Shown here: one piece after another, positions 49,996-58,608 of the stretch | Numbering within the stretch: the first letter of the stretch is position 1 | How the letters are laid out: each line of letters opens with the position of its first letter | DNA from: Micavibrio aeruginosavorus_D | GTDB lineage: Bacteria > Pseudomonadota > Alphaproteobacteria > Micavibrionales > Micavibrionaceae | Assembly: GCF_051245535.1 (NCBI RefSeq) | Contig: NZ_CP195303.1 | Span: forward strand, 248,001-312,000 | DNA length: 64,000 nucleotides | Direction of reading: 5' to 3' | Made by a program: the position numbers and the translations under genes | Notes under the pieces: generated by a model | Told to the model about the DNA's origin: nothing | The model's database searches: none | What the model saw: the letters and a program-made list of their open reading frames with translations, nothing else

Positions 49996-51942
49996 TTACT
50001 TGCTTGCTTTCTTGTCGTCTTCGTCGTCCAGCTCCAGGAAGTCGGCGTCGACGATGTCGTCATCGGACGATTGCGGCGCATCAGCTTTCGCGGATGGTTC
50101 TGCGCCATCATTGTCCGGTGTGCCGGCTGATTGTTCCTGTGCACGACGGTACGCCAGTTCACCCAGCTTCATGCTGGCCTGAATCAGGCTTTGCGTTTTT
50201 TCTTCCAGCAAAGATTGATCTTCGGTGTCCAAAACAGCTTTCAGATCAGCCAGAGCGGATTCGACGTTGGATTTTTCATCCGCCGGAATGTCCCCGCCCA
50301 GTTCGGCCATGGTTTTTTCCGTCTGGTGGATGGTGGCTTCGGCCTGGTTGCGGGCTTCGACAACGCCACGGCGTTTTTTGTCGGATTCCGCGTTGGATTC
50401 GGCGTCCTTCACCATCTGGTCAATGTCCGCATCGGACAATCCACCGCTGGCCTGGATACGGATATTCTGTTCCTTGCCCGTGGCTTTGTCTTTTGCCGTC
50501 ACGTGCACGATACCGTTGGCATCGATGTCGAACGTGACTTCGATCTGCGGAATGCCGCGCGGTGCGGACGGAATGCCAACCAGATCGAATTGACCCAGGA
50601 ATTTGTTGTCCGCGGCCATTTCGCGTTCCCCTTGGAACACGCGGATGGTCACGGCGCTTTGGTTGTCTTCGGCGGTTGAAAACACCTGAGATTTTTTCGT
50701 CGGGATGGTGGTGTTGCGGTCGATCAAACGGGTGAACACACCGCCCAGCGTTTCAATCCCCAGCGACAGCGGGGTCACGTCAAGCAGCAGAACATCCTTC
50801 ACGTCGCCTTGCAGAACGCCGCCCTGAATTGCCGCGCCATCGGCCACGACTTCATCCGGGTTGACGCCCTTGTGTGGTTCCTTGCCAAAGAAGTCCTTCA
50901 CCGTTTCGATGATTTTCGGCATACGGGTCATCCCGCCAACCAAAACAACATCATCAATGTCAGACGCCTTCAGGCCCGCATCTTTCAATGCGGCTTTCAA
51001 CGGATCGATCGTGCGTTTGACCAGATCTTCGACCAGGCTTTCCAGCTTGGCGCGGGTCATCTTCACGTTCAAATGTTTCGGGCCCGACGCATCGGCGGTA
51101 ATGAACGGCAGGTTCACTTCCGTCTGCGTGGTGGAGGACAGTTCGATCTTTGCTTTCTCTGCCGCTTCTTTCAAACGTTGCAGAGCCAGCTTGTCATTGC
51201 GCAGGTCGATGCCTTGTTCTTTTTTGAATTCATCGGCCAGGAAGTGGATGATGCGATCATCGAAATCTTCACCGCCCAGGAATGTGTCCCCGTTGGTGGA
51301 TTTCACTTCGAATACGCCGTCACCAATCTCCAGAATGGAAATATCGAACGTGCCACCGCCAAGGTCATACACGGCGATGATGCCGGAATTTTTCTTGTCC
51401 AAACCATAGGCCAGCGCAGCCGCCGTCGGTTCGTTGATAATGCGCAGCACATCCAGACCAGCGATTTTACCGGCGTCTTTGGTGGCTTGGCGTTGTGAGT
51501 CGTTGAAGTAAGCCGGAACGGTAATCACCGCCTGCGTCACTTCGTGACCCAGATAGCTTTCCGCCGTTTCCTTCATCTTCTGCAAAACCATGGCAGAGAT
51601 CTGGGCCGGAGCGAATGTTTCGCCGTCAATTTCGACCCAAGCATCGCCGTTATCGCCCTTCACAATTTTGAACGGGGCGGTTTTGGACATTTTCTGGACT
51701 TGCGGGTCATCGAAGCGGCGGCCGATCAGGCGCTTCACTGCGTACAATGTTCTTTCCGGGTTTGTGACCGCCTGGCGTTTCGCCGGCTGGCCAACCAAAC
51801 GCTCACCATCTTTGGTGAAGGCAATCATGGAAGGGGTTGTGCGGGTGCCCTCTGCGTTCTCCAGAACCCGGGGGTCCTTGCCATCCATAATGGCCACGCA
51901 GGAGTTGGTGGTGCCCAAGTCGATACCGATAATTTTGCTCAT
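49996..51942 (-). CDS. dnaK: Chaperone DnaK (Hsp70)
   Basis: 648 residues, normal length. N-terminal ATPase: IIGIDLGTTNSCVAIMDG, VITVPAYFNDSQRQATKDAG, IAVYDLGGGTFDISILEIGD and VVLVGGMTRMPKI. The substrate domain begins DVTPLSLGIETLGG; the C-terminal tail is acidic (DADFLELDDEDD). ATP-driven chaperone working with DnaJ and GrpE. Encoded downstream of grpE and two unknown genes on the same strand. Confidence 0.98.
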   Translation of the reverse strand: MSKIIGIDLGTTNSCVAIMDGKDPRVLENAEGTRTTPSMIAFTKDGERLVGQPAKRQAVTNPERTLYAVKRLIGRRFDDPQVQKMSKTAPFKIVKGDNGDAWVEIDGETFAPAQISAMVLQKMKETAESYLGHEVTQAVITVPAYFNDSQRQATKDAGKIAGLDVLRIINEPTAAALAYGLDKKNSGIIAVYDLGGGTFDISILEIGDGVFEVKSTNGDTFLGGEDFDDRIIHFLADEFKKEQGIDLRNDKLALQRLKEAAEKAKIELSSTTQTEVNLPFITADASGPKHLNVKMTRAKLESLVEDLVKRTIDPLKAALKDAGLKASDIDDVVLVGGMTRMPKIIETVKDFFGKEPHKGVNPDEVVADGAAIQGGVLQGDVKDVLLLDVTPLSLGIETLGGVFTRLIDRNTTIPTKKSQVFSTAEDNQSAVTIRVFQGEREMAADNKFLGQFDLVGIPSAPRGIPQIEVTFDIDANGIVHVTAKDKATGKEQNIRIQASGGLSDADIDQMVKDAESNAESDKKRRGVVEARNQAEATIHQTEKTMAELGGDIPADEKSNVESALADLKAVLDTEDQSLLEEKTQSLIQASMKLGELAYRRAQEQSAGTPDNDGAEPSAKADAPQSSDDDIVDADFLELDDEDDKKASK

Positions 51943-52104
51943 TCTTTCCTCACTTTAAGTTTGGCAAATGCAAAGGGCAGCCCGCCAGGCAGCGCCGCCC
52001 TCATTCCCTTAAGACCTGAATGTCAGGCTTTACAGAAAGGGAATATAGCACAAAGAGGGGGGCTGACCAGACCCGATCCCCCCGGAATCCCTTGATTTTT
52101 GTGT

Positions 52105-52131
52105 AAAAAAAGGCGGGATTTTCCCGCCTTT
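52105..52131 (-). terminator. Terminator of the 52158-52673 gene
   Basis: Perfect 10-bp stem (52109-52118 with 52122-52131) and a T run on the minus strand. It implies that dnaK has its own promoter in the 52,000 region. Confidence 0.85.
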
Positions 52132-52157
52132 TGTGAAGATCGCCGCGAATGGCCTTT

Positions 52158-52673
52158 TTACCGTGGTGCCGGGCCGCTTTTGGGGGCCGGTTTGGCCACA
52201 ACCAGATGCAAATCGACGATTTCCGCCCGGGTCAGGCCCAGATCCTTAACGGTGACCTTGCGGGTCACCATTTCGGCCCGAATGGCGGCGCGCAGATCAT
52301 CGGCCACGTGGGCAATATCGCCGCGAATGGCTTCAATCACATTCCGGGTGCGGACGCTTTCATAGGCGTCCATCCGGTCGTGGGTCGCGCGGCCGGCATA
52401 TTCCGGGCCGTAATGCGGGCCGGGGTAGGAGATCATGGCTTCGGAAAAGCTGCGGGCGATGGATTTGAAGACGTCCGTGATGCGTTTTTTCAGCGGCAGT
52501 TTCGGCGCGGTCAGGGATTCAAGTTCTTCTGCATGGCGGGCCTTCTGAATTTTTTCGGCGCGGTCCAGAACACATAACGCTGCGCCGGGGCATTTGGCTT
52601 CTAGTTTGTGCAGGATGGATGCGTTGGGCAGAGCGTCAAAAAGATCGGGTGCTGATGCGTTGTTTGTCGACAT
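52158..52673 (-). CDS. Unknown protein encoded between grpE and dnaK (second of two)
   Basis: 171 residues from the ATG at 52673, which has GGAGAG 6 nt upstream. Mostly helical and charged in the middle (LPLKKRITDVFKSIARSFSE), with an acidic/basic C-terminal helix (DDLRAAIRAEMVTRKVTVKD) and a Pro-rich end. No signal peptide. Unrecognised. It starts 16 bp after its upstream neighbour, so they are one transcription unit. Confidence 0.65.
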   Translation of the reverse strand: MSTNNASAPDLFDALPNASILHKLEAKCPGAALCVLDRAEKIQKARHAEELESLTAPKLPLKKRITDVFKSIARSFSEAMISYPGPHYGPEYAGRATHDRMDAYESVRTRNVIEAIRGDIAHVADDLRAAIRAEMVTRKVTVKDLGLTRAEIVDLHLVVAKPAPKSGPAPR

Positions 52674-52689
52674 ATCCAACTCTCCGGTT

Positions 52690-53202
52690 TTAATGCAGTG
52701 AGGGTGCTGTTTTATAATTCTGTATGGCCTTGTTAATGGCGTATTCCGCCATCGGGATCAATGATTGCAGAACCGGGCCAATATCCGTGCTTTCGCGCGT
52801 GCTGGCCAGTCGAACCATCGCGTTCAAACGGCTGGATGCCAAATTAAAAATGCGGCTCGCCGCGTGACGGTCTTCGGCGGTGTGTTCGAGAATAATATGA
52901 AAGTGGGGCAGGCTCTGCGGCTCGCGAACCGGGATTTGTGTCGCGGCGATAAAGGCGGTTGCGGCGCTCAATGTCGCGCTCAGAGCCGGGTTGGTTTCTT
53001 TCAGAATATTGTCGGTCACATTGCGCAGATAGGTGCGGCCCGTATCCGGATCGCGCGCAGCATCCGTCGCCCGATCAACCAGATCGGGGTCGTTGTCGGC
53101 CAGTTCGTCGAGCATTTTAAAGATTCTCTCTTGCTCGCTGGCCGGGCGCGTCGCGCTGCGGGAGGACCGTGGCCCACCTTTTTTGCCGGATTTGGATGTC
53201 AT
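52690..53202 (-). CDS. Unknown protein encoded between grpE and dnaK (first of two)
   Basis: 170 residues from the ATG at 53202, which has AAGGA upstream; an ATG at 53253 would add 17 residues without support. The N-terminus is basic (SKSGKKGGPRSSRSATRP), then a helical domain (RIFKMLDELADNDPDLVDRA, NLASSRLNAMVRLASTRE). No signal peptide, no family recognised. It follows grpE by 62 bp on the same strand. Confidence 0.65.
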   Translation of the reverse strand: MTSKSGKKGGPRSSRSATRPASEQERIFKMLDELADNDPDLVDRATDAARDPDTGRTYLRNVTDNILKETNPALSATLSAATAFIAATQIPVREPQSLPHFHIILEHTAEDRHAASRIFNLASSRLNAMVRLASTRESTDIGPVLQSLIPMAEYAINKAIQNYKTAPSLH

Positions 53203-53264
53203 AATAATATATTCCTTGGGCCGGAATTTACGTAAAACCGGACCGAAATGCAAGTTTTTAAAAA

Positions 53265-53897
53265 TTACGCAGTTTTATCAATATGCCCCGGGCCGGAATC
53301 CGGGCCTTCACCGCCATCAACGGCGCGGGAAACGCCCACCCGCGCGGGGCGGAGCAGGCGGTCATTCAGGACATATCCGGCCTCAATCAGCTGGATAATC
53401 GTGCCCGCCGGTTTGCCGGGCATGGGGGCTTCGAACATCACTTCGTGCTGGTGCGGGTCGAACGGAACGTTGATTGGCTCGATCTTTTTAATGCCGTTCT
53501 TTTCAAAGGCGCGCAGCATTTCGCGCTCCGTCGCCTCAATCCCGGTCAGCAGGTTTTTCAACAATTCATCGCCGCCGTTTTTCATCTCTTCCGGGACGGC
53601 ATCCAAGGCGCGGCGCAAATTGTCGGCCACGGATAATAAATCACGGGCAAAACCGGTGACGGCGTATTTCGTTGCGTCTTCGCGTTCTTTCGCGGCGCGT
53701 TTGCGGGTGTTTTCCCCATCGGCCAGCGCGCGCAGAACATGGTCTTTCAACCGGGCGATTTCATCTTCCAACGCGGCCCGTTCATCGGCCGCGGGCGCAC
53801 CATTGTCTGGCGCAATATTGTCTTCGCCTGCCGCGGTCGGGGCCAGCGGATCAATGTTGGCGGGATCGTTCGGATTATTGTTGTTTTGATCGTTCAT
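53265..53897 (-). CDS. grpE: Nucleotide exchange factor GrpE
   Basis: 210 residues. Disordered acidic N-terminus, long coiled coil (DERAALEDEIARLKDHVLRA), then FARDLLSVADNLRRALDAV and the C-terminal beta domain (INVPFDPHQHEVMFEAPMP, GYVLNDRLLRPARVGVSRA). It releases ADP from DnaK. It lies between the exported-protein gene at 53935 and the two unknown genes before dnaK. Confidence 0.96.
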   Translation of the reverse strand: MNDQNNNNPNDPANIDPLAPTAAGEDNIAPDNGAPAADERAALEDEIARLKDHVLRALADGENTRKRAAKEREDATKYAVTGFARDLLSVADNLRRALDAVPEEMKNGGDELLKNLLTGIEATEREMLRAFEKNGIKKIEPINVPFDPHQHEVMFEAPMPGKPAGTIIQLIEAGYVLNDRLLRPARVGVSRAVDGGEGPDSGPGHIDKTA

Positions 53898-53934
53898 TGG
53901 TCTGTGCTTACTTTATTATTGTGGTTTCTTTTGC

Positions 53935-54759
53935 TTATTCGTTCATACCGGGCTGGCGGCTATAGACGTCCATGGTACGGCCATCAATAACGGTTGTTCC
54001 AACGGATACCGGGTCTTTGCCCGCCACCGCGCCCAACGCGCCAGTTCCATCGATATAGTAGGCTTGCCCGGCTTTTCCAGCAATTGCGGAAAAACCATGC
54101 ATAACGCTGTCCAATCGTTTCAGCCCGTGTTGGGATGCGAATTGGTCCAGCGGGTTGGTGGTGTCCGATCCGGCGGGTGCGGCGGGCACGGATAAAATCA
54201 CCGTGCCTTTCGGATAGTACCAGAAGGTCAGGCCACCCGTGGCGGAATCCGCGCCGGTGGCGGGCTTCACACGCATCTGGCGGCGGGGCAGCAATTCCAG
54301 ACGTTCCTCATTCAAATTGACCGTGTAATAATCCATTTCATTGTTCACGGTGAAACGGATTTCGGCCACGTTGTTTCCGTGCAGCAAGGCACGGTCCAGC
54401 GGAATATCGGCATACGCATATTGGCGCGCGGTGGCGCAGGCGCCGCGATGTGTCTCCAGATTATTCTGGTCGATGGTGTATCCATCAACCGTGATATCCA
54501 GATAAATCGAATTCACATTCATTTCGGTTTTCAATGGGCCAATCACCGGGCAACCGCTGATCGCGCTCGGGGCCATCAGGCGCAGGATCGCCTCACCACT
54601 GCCATCATCCGGGCGCAGCAGGCTGATGCCAACCGTGCGCGGGGTGATGGTTTTTACGTTTTCGTCCACCACGTCATCGGTTGCGGCCACAGCACCGCCC
54701 GCCATGCCAATCAGCACAGCAGCGGTCAGAAATACGCGATGAAAACGGTTGGAAAACAT
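53935..54759 (-). CDS. Exported protein of unknown function between hrcA and grpE
   Basis: 274 residues from the ATG at 54759, where a signal peptide begins (FHRVFLTAAVLIGMAGGAVA, cleavage near AVA-AT); an ATG at 54792 adds eleven residues. The mature protein is strand-rich with two cysteines that could pair (SGCPVIG and RGACATAR). LERLELLPRRQ-like basic patches occur in the middle. No family recognised. Its place between a heat-shock repressor and a heat-shock co-chaperone suggests co-regulation by stress, but it has no known link to folding. Confidence 0.65.
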   Translation of the reverse strand: MFSNRFHRVFLTAAVLIGMAGGAVAATDDVVDENVKTITPRTVGISLLRPDDGSGEAILRLMAPSAISGCPVIGPLKTEMNVNSIYLDITVDGYTIDQNNLETHRGACATARQYAYADIPLDRALLHGNNVAEIRFTVNNEMDYYTVNLNEERLELLPRRQMRVKPATGADSATGGLTFWYYPKGTVILSVPAAPAGSDTTNPLDQFASQHGLKRLDSVMHGFSAIAGKAGQAYYIDGTGALGAVAGKDPVSVGTTVIDGRTMDVYSRQPGMNE

Positions 54760-54868
54760 GGTTGTTCCGTTGCTCACGAATCGAGGTTGCAAACCACACG
54801 AAGCTATCGCAGGGGCGAATCGGTGTCCAGCCTTAAGGTCCCTTTGTTATCAATGTGTTGTGAATTTT

Positions 54869-55912
54869 TTAACCCAGAAGCCGCTCCACGACGCGGGACG
54901 TATAATCCACAATCGGGATGACCCGGCCATAATTCAGCCGGGTGGGGCCGATGACGCCGATGGCGCCGATAATGCGGTCTTCGGACCGATACGGGGAAAT
55001 AACCATCGACCATCCCGAATGGCTGAACATCTGGTTTTCGGTGCCGATGTAAATTTGAATGCCCTGCGCGCCGTGTGTGGCGGACAGCAGACGCATCATC
55101 GTTTCCTGTTCTTCTAGGGCCGAGAGCAGGATGCGGGCGTTTTCCAAATCCTCCACCGCGCGCACATCGTCCAGCAATTTGGATTGGCCGCGCACGATGA
55201 TGACGCCGTTATTTGTATCCTGCATCGGCAGGGCGATGCCGTCGCGGACCAGACGTGTGGTAATGGCGTCCAACTGGGCGCGGTTTTCGGCAATCTCGCG
55301 CTCAATCAACAATCGCGCATCATTCAACGTGCGTCCGGCCAGACGGTCATTCAGATAGTTGGCGGCCATGGTCAACGCCGATGGCGTAATGTCGCGGTCA
55401 ATGTCCATGACGCGGTTTTCGACCAGCCCGTCCTGCATCACCAGAACGACCAAGGCTTGCGTATCCTTCAACCGCACGAATTGAATCTGGCGGATGGGTT
55501 TGTCGGTTTTGGGGGCAATGACAATGCCCGCACTGCCCGACAGGCCAGAGATCATCGTGCTGGCCTGTTCCAAGATCTGGTTCACCGAACGGCCCGATGG
55601 CACGCAGGATGTTTCGATATATTGGCGTTCATCCGCGCTCAGATGCCCGACCTGCATCAACCCGTCGACGTAGAAGCGCAAACCCTGTTGCGTCGGCATC
55701 CGCCCGGCGGAGGTGTGGGGGGCGTAGAGCAGGCCCGCTTCCTCCAGGTCCGCCATGACATTGCGGATGGTGGCGGGGGAGATGCTAAGACCCAGATTCA
55801 TATCCATATATTGGGCAATGGTCTTCGACCCCACCGGGTCGCCCCCGGCCAGGTAGGAATCCACTATATAGCGGAAGATATCGCGCGATCGTTGGTTCAG
55901 TTCCGGGATCAT
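54869..55912 (-). CDS. hrcA: Heat-inducible transcription repressor HrcA
   Basis: 347 residues from the ATG at 55912. Alternatives at 55948 and 55966 would start within a palindromic repeat. N-terminal winged helix: LNQRSRDIFRYIVDSYLAGG, DPVGSKTIAQYMDMNLGLSI, SPATIRNVMADLEEAGLLYA. The GAF-like and insertion domains follow, ending GVIGPTRLNYGRVIPIVDYT. HrcA binds CIRCE operators; I found no CIRCE copy in the upstream regions of hrcA, grpE or dnaK here. Confidence 0.94.
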   Translation of the reverse strand: MIPELNQRSRDIFRYIVDSYLAGGDPVGSKTIAQYMDMNLGLSISPATIRNVMADLEEAGLLYAPHTSAGRMPTQQGLRFYVDGLMQVGHLSADERQYIETSCVPSGRSVNQILEQASTMISGLSGSAGIVIAPKTDKPIRQIQFVRLKDTQALVVLVMQDGLVENRVMDIDRDITPSALTMAANYLNDRLAGRTLNDARLLIEREIAENRAQLDAITTRLVRDGIALPMQDTNNGVIIVRGQSKLLDDVRAVEDLENARILLSALEEQETMMRLLSATHGAQGIQIYIGTENQMFSHSGWSMVISPYRSEDRIIGAIGVIGPTRLNYGRVIPIVDYTSRVVERLLG

Positions 55913-55943
55913 GGAGGGGATAATAATGTGTCCCTCTGGTATT

Positions 55944-56037
55944 GTCATCCCCGCGAAAGTCACCATTTTTCGTCATACCGGCGAAGGCCGGTATCCATCG
56001 GATAGGTCGTATGGACCCCGGCCTGCGCCGGGGTGAC
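55944..56037. repeat. Palindromic repeat copy plus a truncated copy
   Basis: A fragment (55944-55960, GTCATCCCCGCGAAAGT) is followed by an imperfect palindrome with 27-nt arms (55972-55998 and 56011-56037). It fills the divergent space between hrcA and rph. Confidence 0.8.
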
Positions 56038-56117
56038 GGAGGGAGGGGAGATTGGGTGACAAAATGGCCCGAATATGGTTAAAGTGCCCTCCGTTTCACT
56101 ATAAAAGGACCAAAAGA

Positions 56118-56849
56118 ATGACCAGACCTTCCGGCCGGACCCCCGATTCATTGCGCGTTGTTGAAATTATCCCGAACGTGTCCAAACATGCCGAAGGGTC
56201 ATGCATGGTCAAATTCGGTGATACGCATGTCCTGTGCACCGCGACGGTTGAGGAAAAGGTTCCCGGCTGGATGAAAAATTCCGGGGCCGGATGGGTGACC
56301 GCCGAATACGGCATGTTGCCGCGGTCGACATCCAGCCGTATGGACCGCGAAGCGGCCAAGGGCAAACAATCGGGCCGGACGCAGGAAATTCAGCGCCTGA
56401 TCGGTCGCGCGTTGCGCGCAGTGGTGGATATGAAAGCACTGGGCGAACGTCAGGTGCGGATTGATTGCGACGTGATTCAGGCCGATGGCGGCACACGCAC
56501 GGCGGCGATCACGGGCGGTTATGTCGCATTGTGGATGGCCTGTGAACATTTGACCCGCATTGGTGCCTTGAAACAATCCCCCATCACCGATTCCGTGGCG
56601 GCCATTTCGTGCGGCCTTTATAACGGCGTTGCGGTTCTGGATCTGGATTATATCGAAGATTCATCCGCTGATACGGATGCGAATTTCGTTATTACTGGAC
56701 GCGGCGGCATCGTTGAAATTCAGGGCACAGCGGAAAAAGATCCGTTTACCGAAGATCAATTCATGGCGCTGCTGTCGCTGGCGAAGCAGGGATGCAACGA
56801 TCTGAAAGCCCTACAACACGCGACGAAACAAGCGTTGAAGGCGGCGTAA
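56118..56849 (+). CDS. rph: Ribonuclease PH
   Basis: 243 residues from the ATG at 56118 with AAAGGA upstream. Family blocks: MTRPSGRTPDSLRVVEI, GDTHVLCTATVEEKVPGWMK, WVTAEYGMLPRSTSSRMDRE, RVDCD-type block RIDCDVIQADGGTRTAAITG and NFVITGRGGIVEIQGTAEKD. It trims tRNA 3' ends phosphorolytically. It is followed by rdgB and hemW, a usual alphaproteobacterial order. Confidence 0.97.
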   Translation: MTRPSGRTPDSLRVVEIIPNVSKHAEGSCMVKFGDTHVLCTATVEEKVPGWMKNSGAGWVTAEYGMLPRSTSSRMDREAAKGKQSGRTQEIQRLIGRALRAVVDMKALGERQVRIDCDVIQADGGTRTAAITGGYVALWMACEHLTRIGALKQSPITDSVAAISCGLYNGVAVLDLDYIEDSSADTDANFVITGRGGIVEIQGTAEKDPFTEDQFMALLSLAKQGCNDLKALQHATKQALKAA

Positions 56850-56854
56850 ACGCC

Positions 56855-57442
56855 ATGGCTTTGCCAACAATCGAAAAGCTGATTATGGCCACGCATAATG
56901 CGGGCAAGGTTGCCGAAATCGGGGCGATGTTGGCTCCGCTCGGCATCCATGTTGTGTCGGCCGGGGAATTGGGCTTGCCCGAGCCGGACGAAACCGAAAC
57001 CACGTTTGTGGGCAATGCGTTGCTGAAGGCCCATGCGGCGGCGAAGGCCACCAACCTTCCATGCCTGGCGGATGATAGCGGTTTGTGCGTGAATGCCCTG
57101 AACGGCGACCCCGGCGTGTATTCCGCGCGTTGGGCCGGACCGGGCAAGGATTTTGCCATAGCGATGCAAACCGTGCATGACAAACTGGGCGCGAATGATG
57201 ATCGCTCCGCCTATTTTATCTGCGTTCTGGCGCTGGCCTATCCGGACGGGTCCGAATATGTGTTTGAAGGGCGTGTGAATGGCACGCTGGTCTGGCCTGC
57301 GCGTGGTGTGGGTGGGTTCGGCTATGACCCGATGTTCGTGCCGGATGGCGACACCCGCACTTTCGGTGAAATGAACCCGGCGGAAAAAAAGAAATACAGC
57401 CACCGCGCCATCGCCTTTGCTGCGCTGGTTGATGCGTTATGA
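56855..57442 (+). CDS. rdgB: XTP/dITP pyrophosphatase (RdgB/HAM1 family)
   Basis: 195 residues from the ATG at 56855. Family blocks: LIMATHNAGKVAEIGAML, TFVGNALLKAHAAAKATNLP, LADDSGLCVNALNGDPGVYS with the active-site Asp, GGFGYDPMFVPDG and MNPAEKKKYSHRAIAF. It removes non-canonical purine triphosphates from the nucleotide pool. Its stop overlaps the start of hemW by 4 bp (ATGA). Confidence 0.96.
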   Translation: MALPTIEKLIMATHNAGKVAEIGAMLAPLGIHVVSAGELGLPEPDETETTFVGNALLKAHAAAKATNLPCLADDSGLCVNALNGDPGVYSARWAGPGKDFAIAMQTVHDKLGANDDRSAYFICVLALAYPDGSEYVFEGRVNGTLVWPARGVGGFGYDPMFVPDGDTRTFGEMNPAEKKKYSHRAIAFAALVDAL

Positions 57443-58608
57443 TGATCGTCCCGGATTCATCCGATCTGTTTGGTGTTTATATTCATTGGCCGTTCTGCGC
57501 GTCCAAATGCCCGTATTGCGATTTTAATTCCCATGTCCGTGAACGCATTGACCATGCCGATTGGCGCAATGCGCTGGTGCGGGAAATTGAACATTATGCG
57601 GGTCTGACGCGGGGGCGGCGCGTGACGTCCATTTTCTTTGGTGGCGGTACGCCGTCATTGATGGAACCGGAAACGGTGCAAGCCGCGATTGATGCGGTGG
57701 TGAAGAACTGGCACGTTGCCAACGATCTGGAAATCACGTTGGAAGCCAACCCGACCTCCATCGAAATTGAAAAATTCCGTGGGTTTAGATCCGCTGGCGT
57801 GAACCGTGTGTCGGTGGGCGTGCAATCGCTGCGCGATGATGATTTAAAATTTCTCGGGCGGTTTCATTCCGTTGAAAACGCGAAGGGCGCATTGGATATC
57901 GCGGCCAAGGTCTTTGACCGCTATACGTTCGATCTGATTTATGCGCGCCCCGGTATGACCGTGGATGCATGGCGCACGGAATTGGGTGAGGCGTTGGCCA
58001 TGAATGGCGGGCATCTCTCCCTCTATCAACTGACCATTGAACCCGGCACGCCGTTTTTCACACGGCACCAACGCGGTGAATTTCAGATCCCGGATGAAGA
58101 CACCGCCGCCGATCTGTATGAATTAACGCAAAGCATGATGGCCGATGCCGGATTGCCCGCCTACGAAGTTTCAAACCACGCCGTGCCGGGGCAGGAATCG
58201 TTCCATAACCTGACCTATTGGCGCTATGGCGATTATGTTGGTGTGGGGCCGGGGGCGCATGGGCGGTTGACGTTGGATGGTGTAAAAACCGCCACGCGCG
58301 CGCACCGCGCGCCGGAAATCTGGCTGGACCGGGTGCGTGATTCCGGGCACGGGTCACATGATTTTGAACCCGTTTTGCCGGAATCCCGATTGAATGAATG
58401 TGTGATGATGGGCTTGCGTCTGGACGAGGGTGTGCCCATCGCACGCATTGAACGCGAAAGCGGCATGGATTTTTCATCCGCCATCGACCCCGCCAAAATC
58501 ACCGCCATGGTGGGCGAGGGGTATCTGATCCAAACCGATACCCACATCATCGCCACGCCCAGCGGGCGGCAGCGGTTGAATGCGTTGTTGGGCTACCTTC
58601 TGGCCTGA
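57439..58608 (+). CDS. hemW: Radical SAM heme chaperone HemW
   Basis: 389 residues. The iron-sulphur motif C-x3-C-x2-C with the HemW-type phenylalanine (HWPFCASKCPYCDFNSH) comes first, then SIFFGGGTPSLMEP, VSVGVQSLRDDDLKFLGR and the HemW-type C-terminal domain (WRYGDYVGVGPGAHGRL). HemW inserts heme into target proteins; it was long labelled as coproporphyrinogen oxidase. It starts within the rdgB stop. Confidence 0.95.
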   Translation: MMIVPDSSDLFGVYIHWPFCASKCPYCDFNSHVRERIDHADWRNALVREIEHYAGLTRGRRVTSIFFGGGTPSLMEPETVQAAIDAVVKNWHVANDLEITLEANPTSIEIEKFRGFRSAGVNRVSVGVQSLRDDDLKFLGRFHSVENAKGALDIAAKVFDRYTFDLIYARPGMTVDAWRTELGEALAMNGGHLSLYQLTIEPGTPFFTRHQRGEFQIPDEDTAADLYELTQSMMADAGLPAYEVSNHAVPGQESFHNLTYWRYGDYVGVGPGAHGRLTLDGVKTATRAHRAPEIWLDRVRDSGHGSHDFEPVLPESRLNECVMMGLRLDEGVPIARIERESGMDFSSAIDPAKITAMVGEGYLIQTDTHIIATPSGRQRLNALLGYLLA

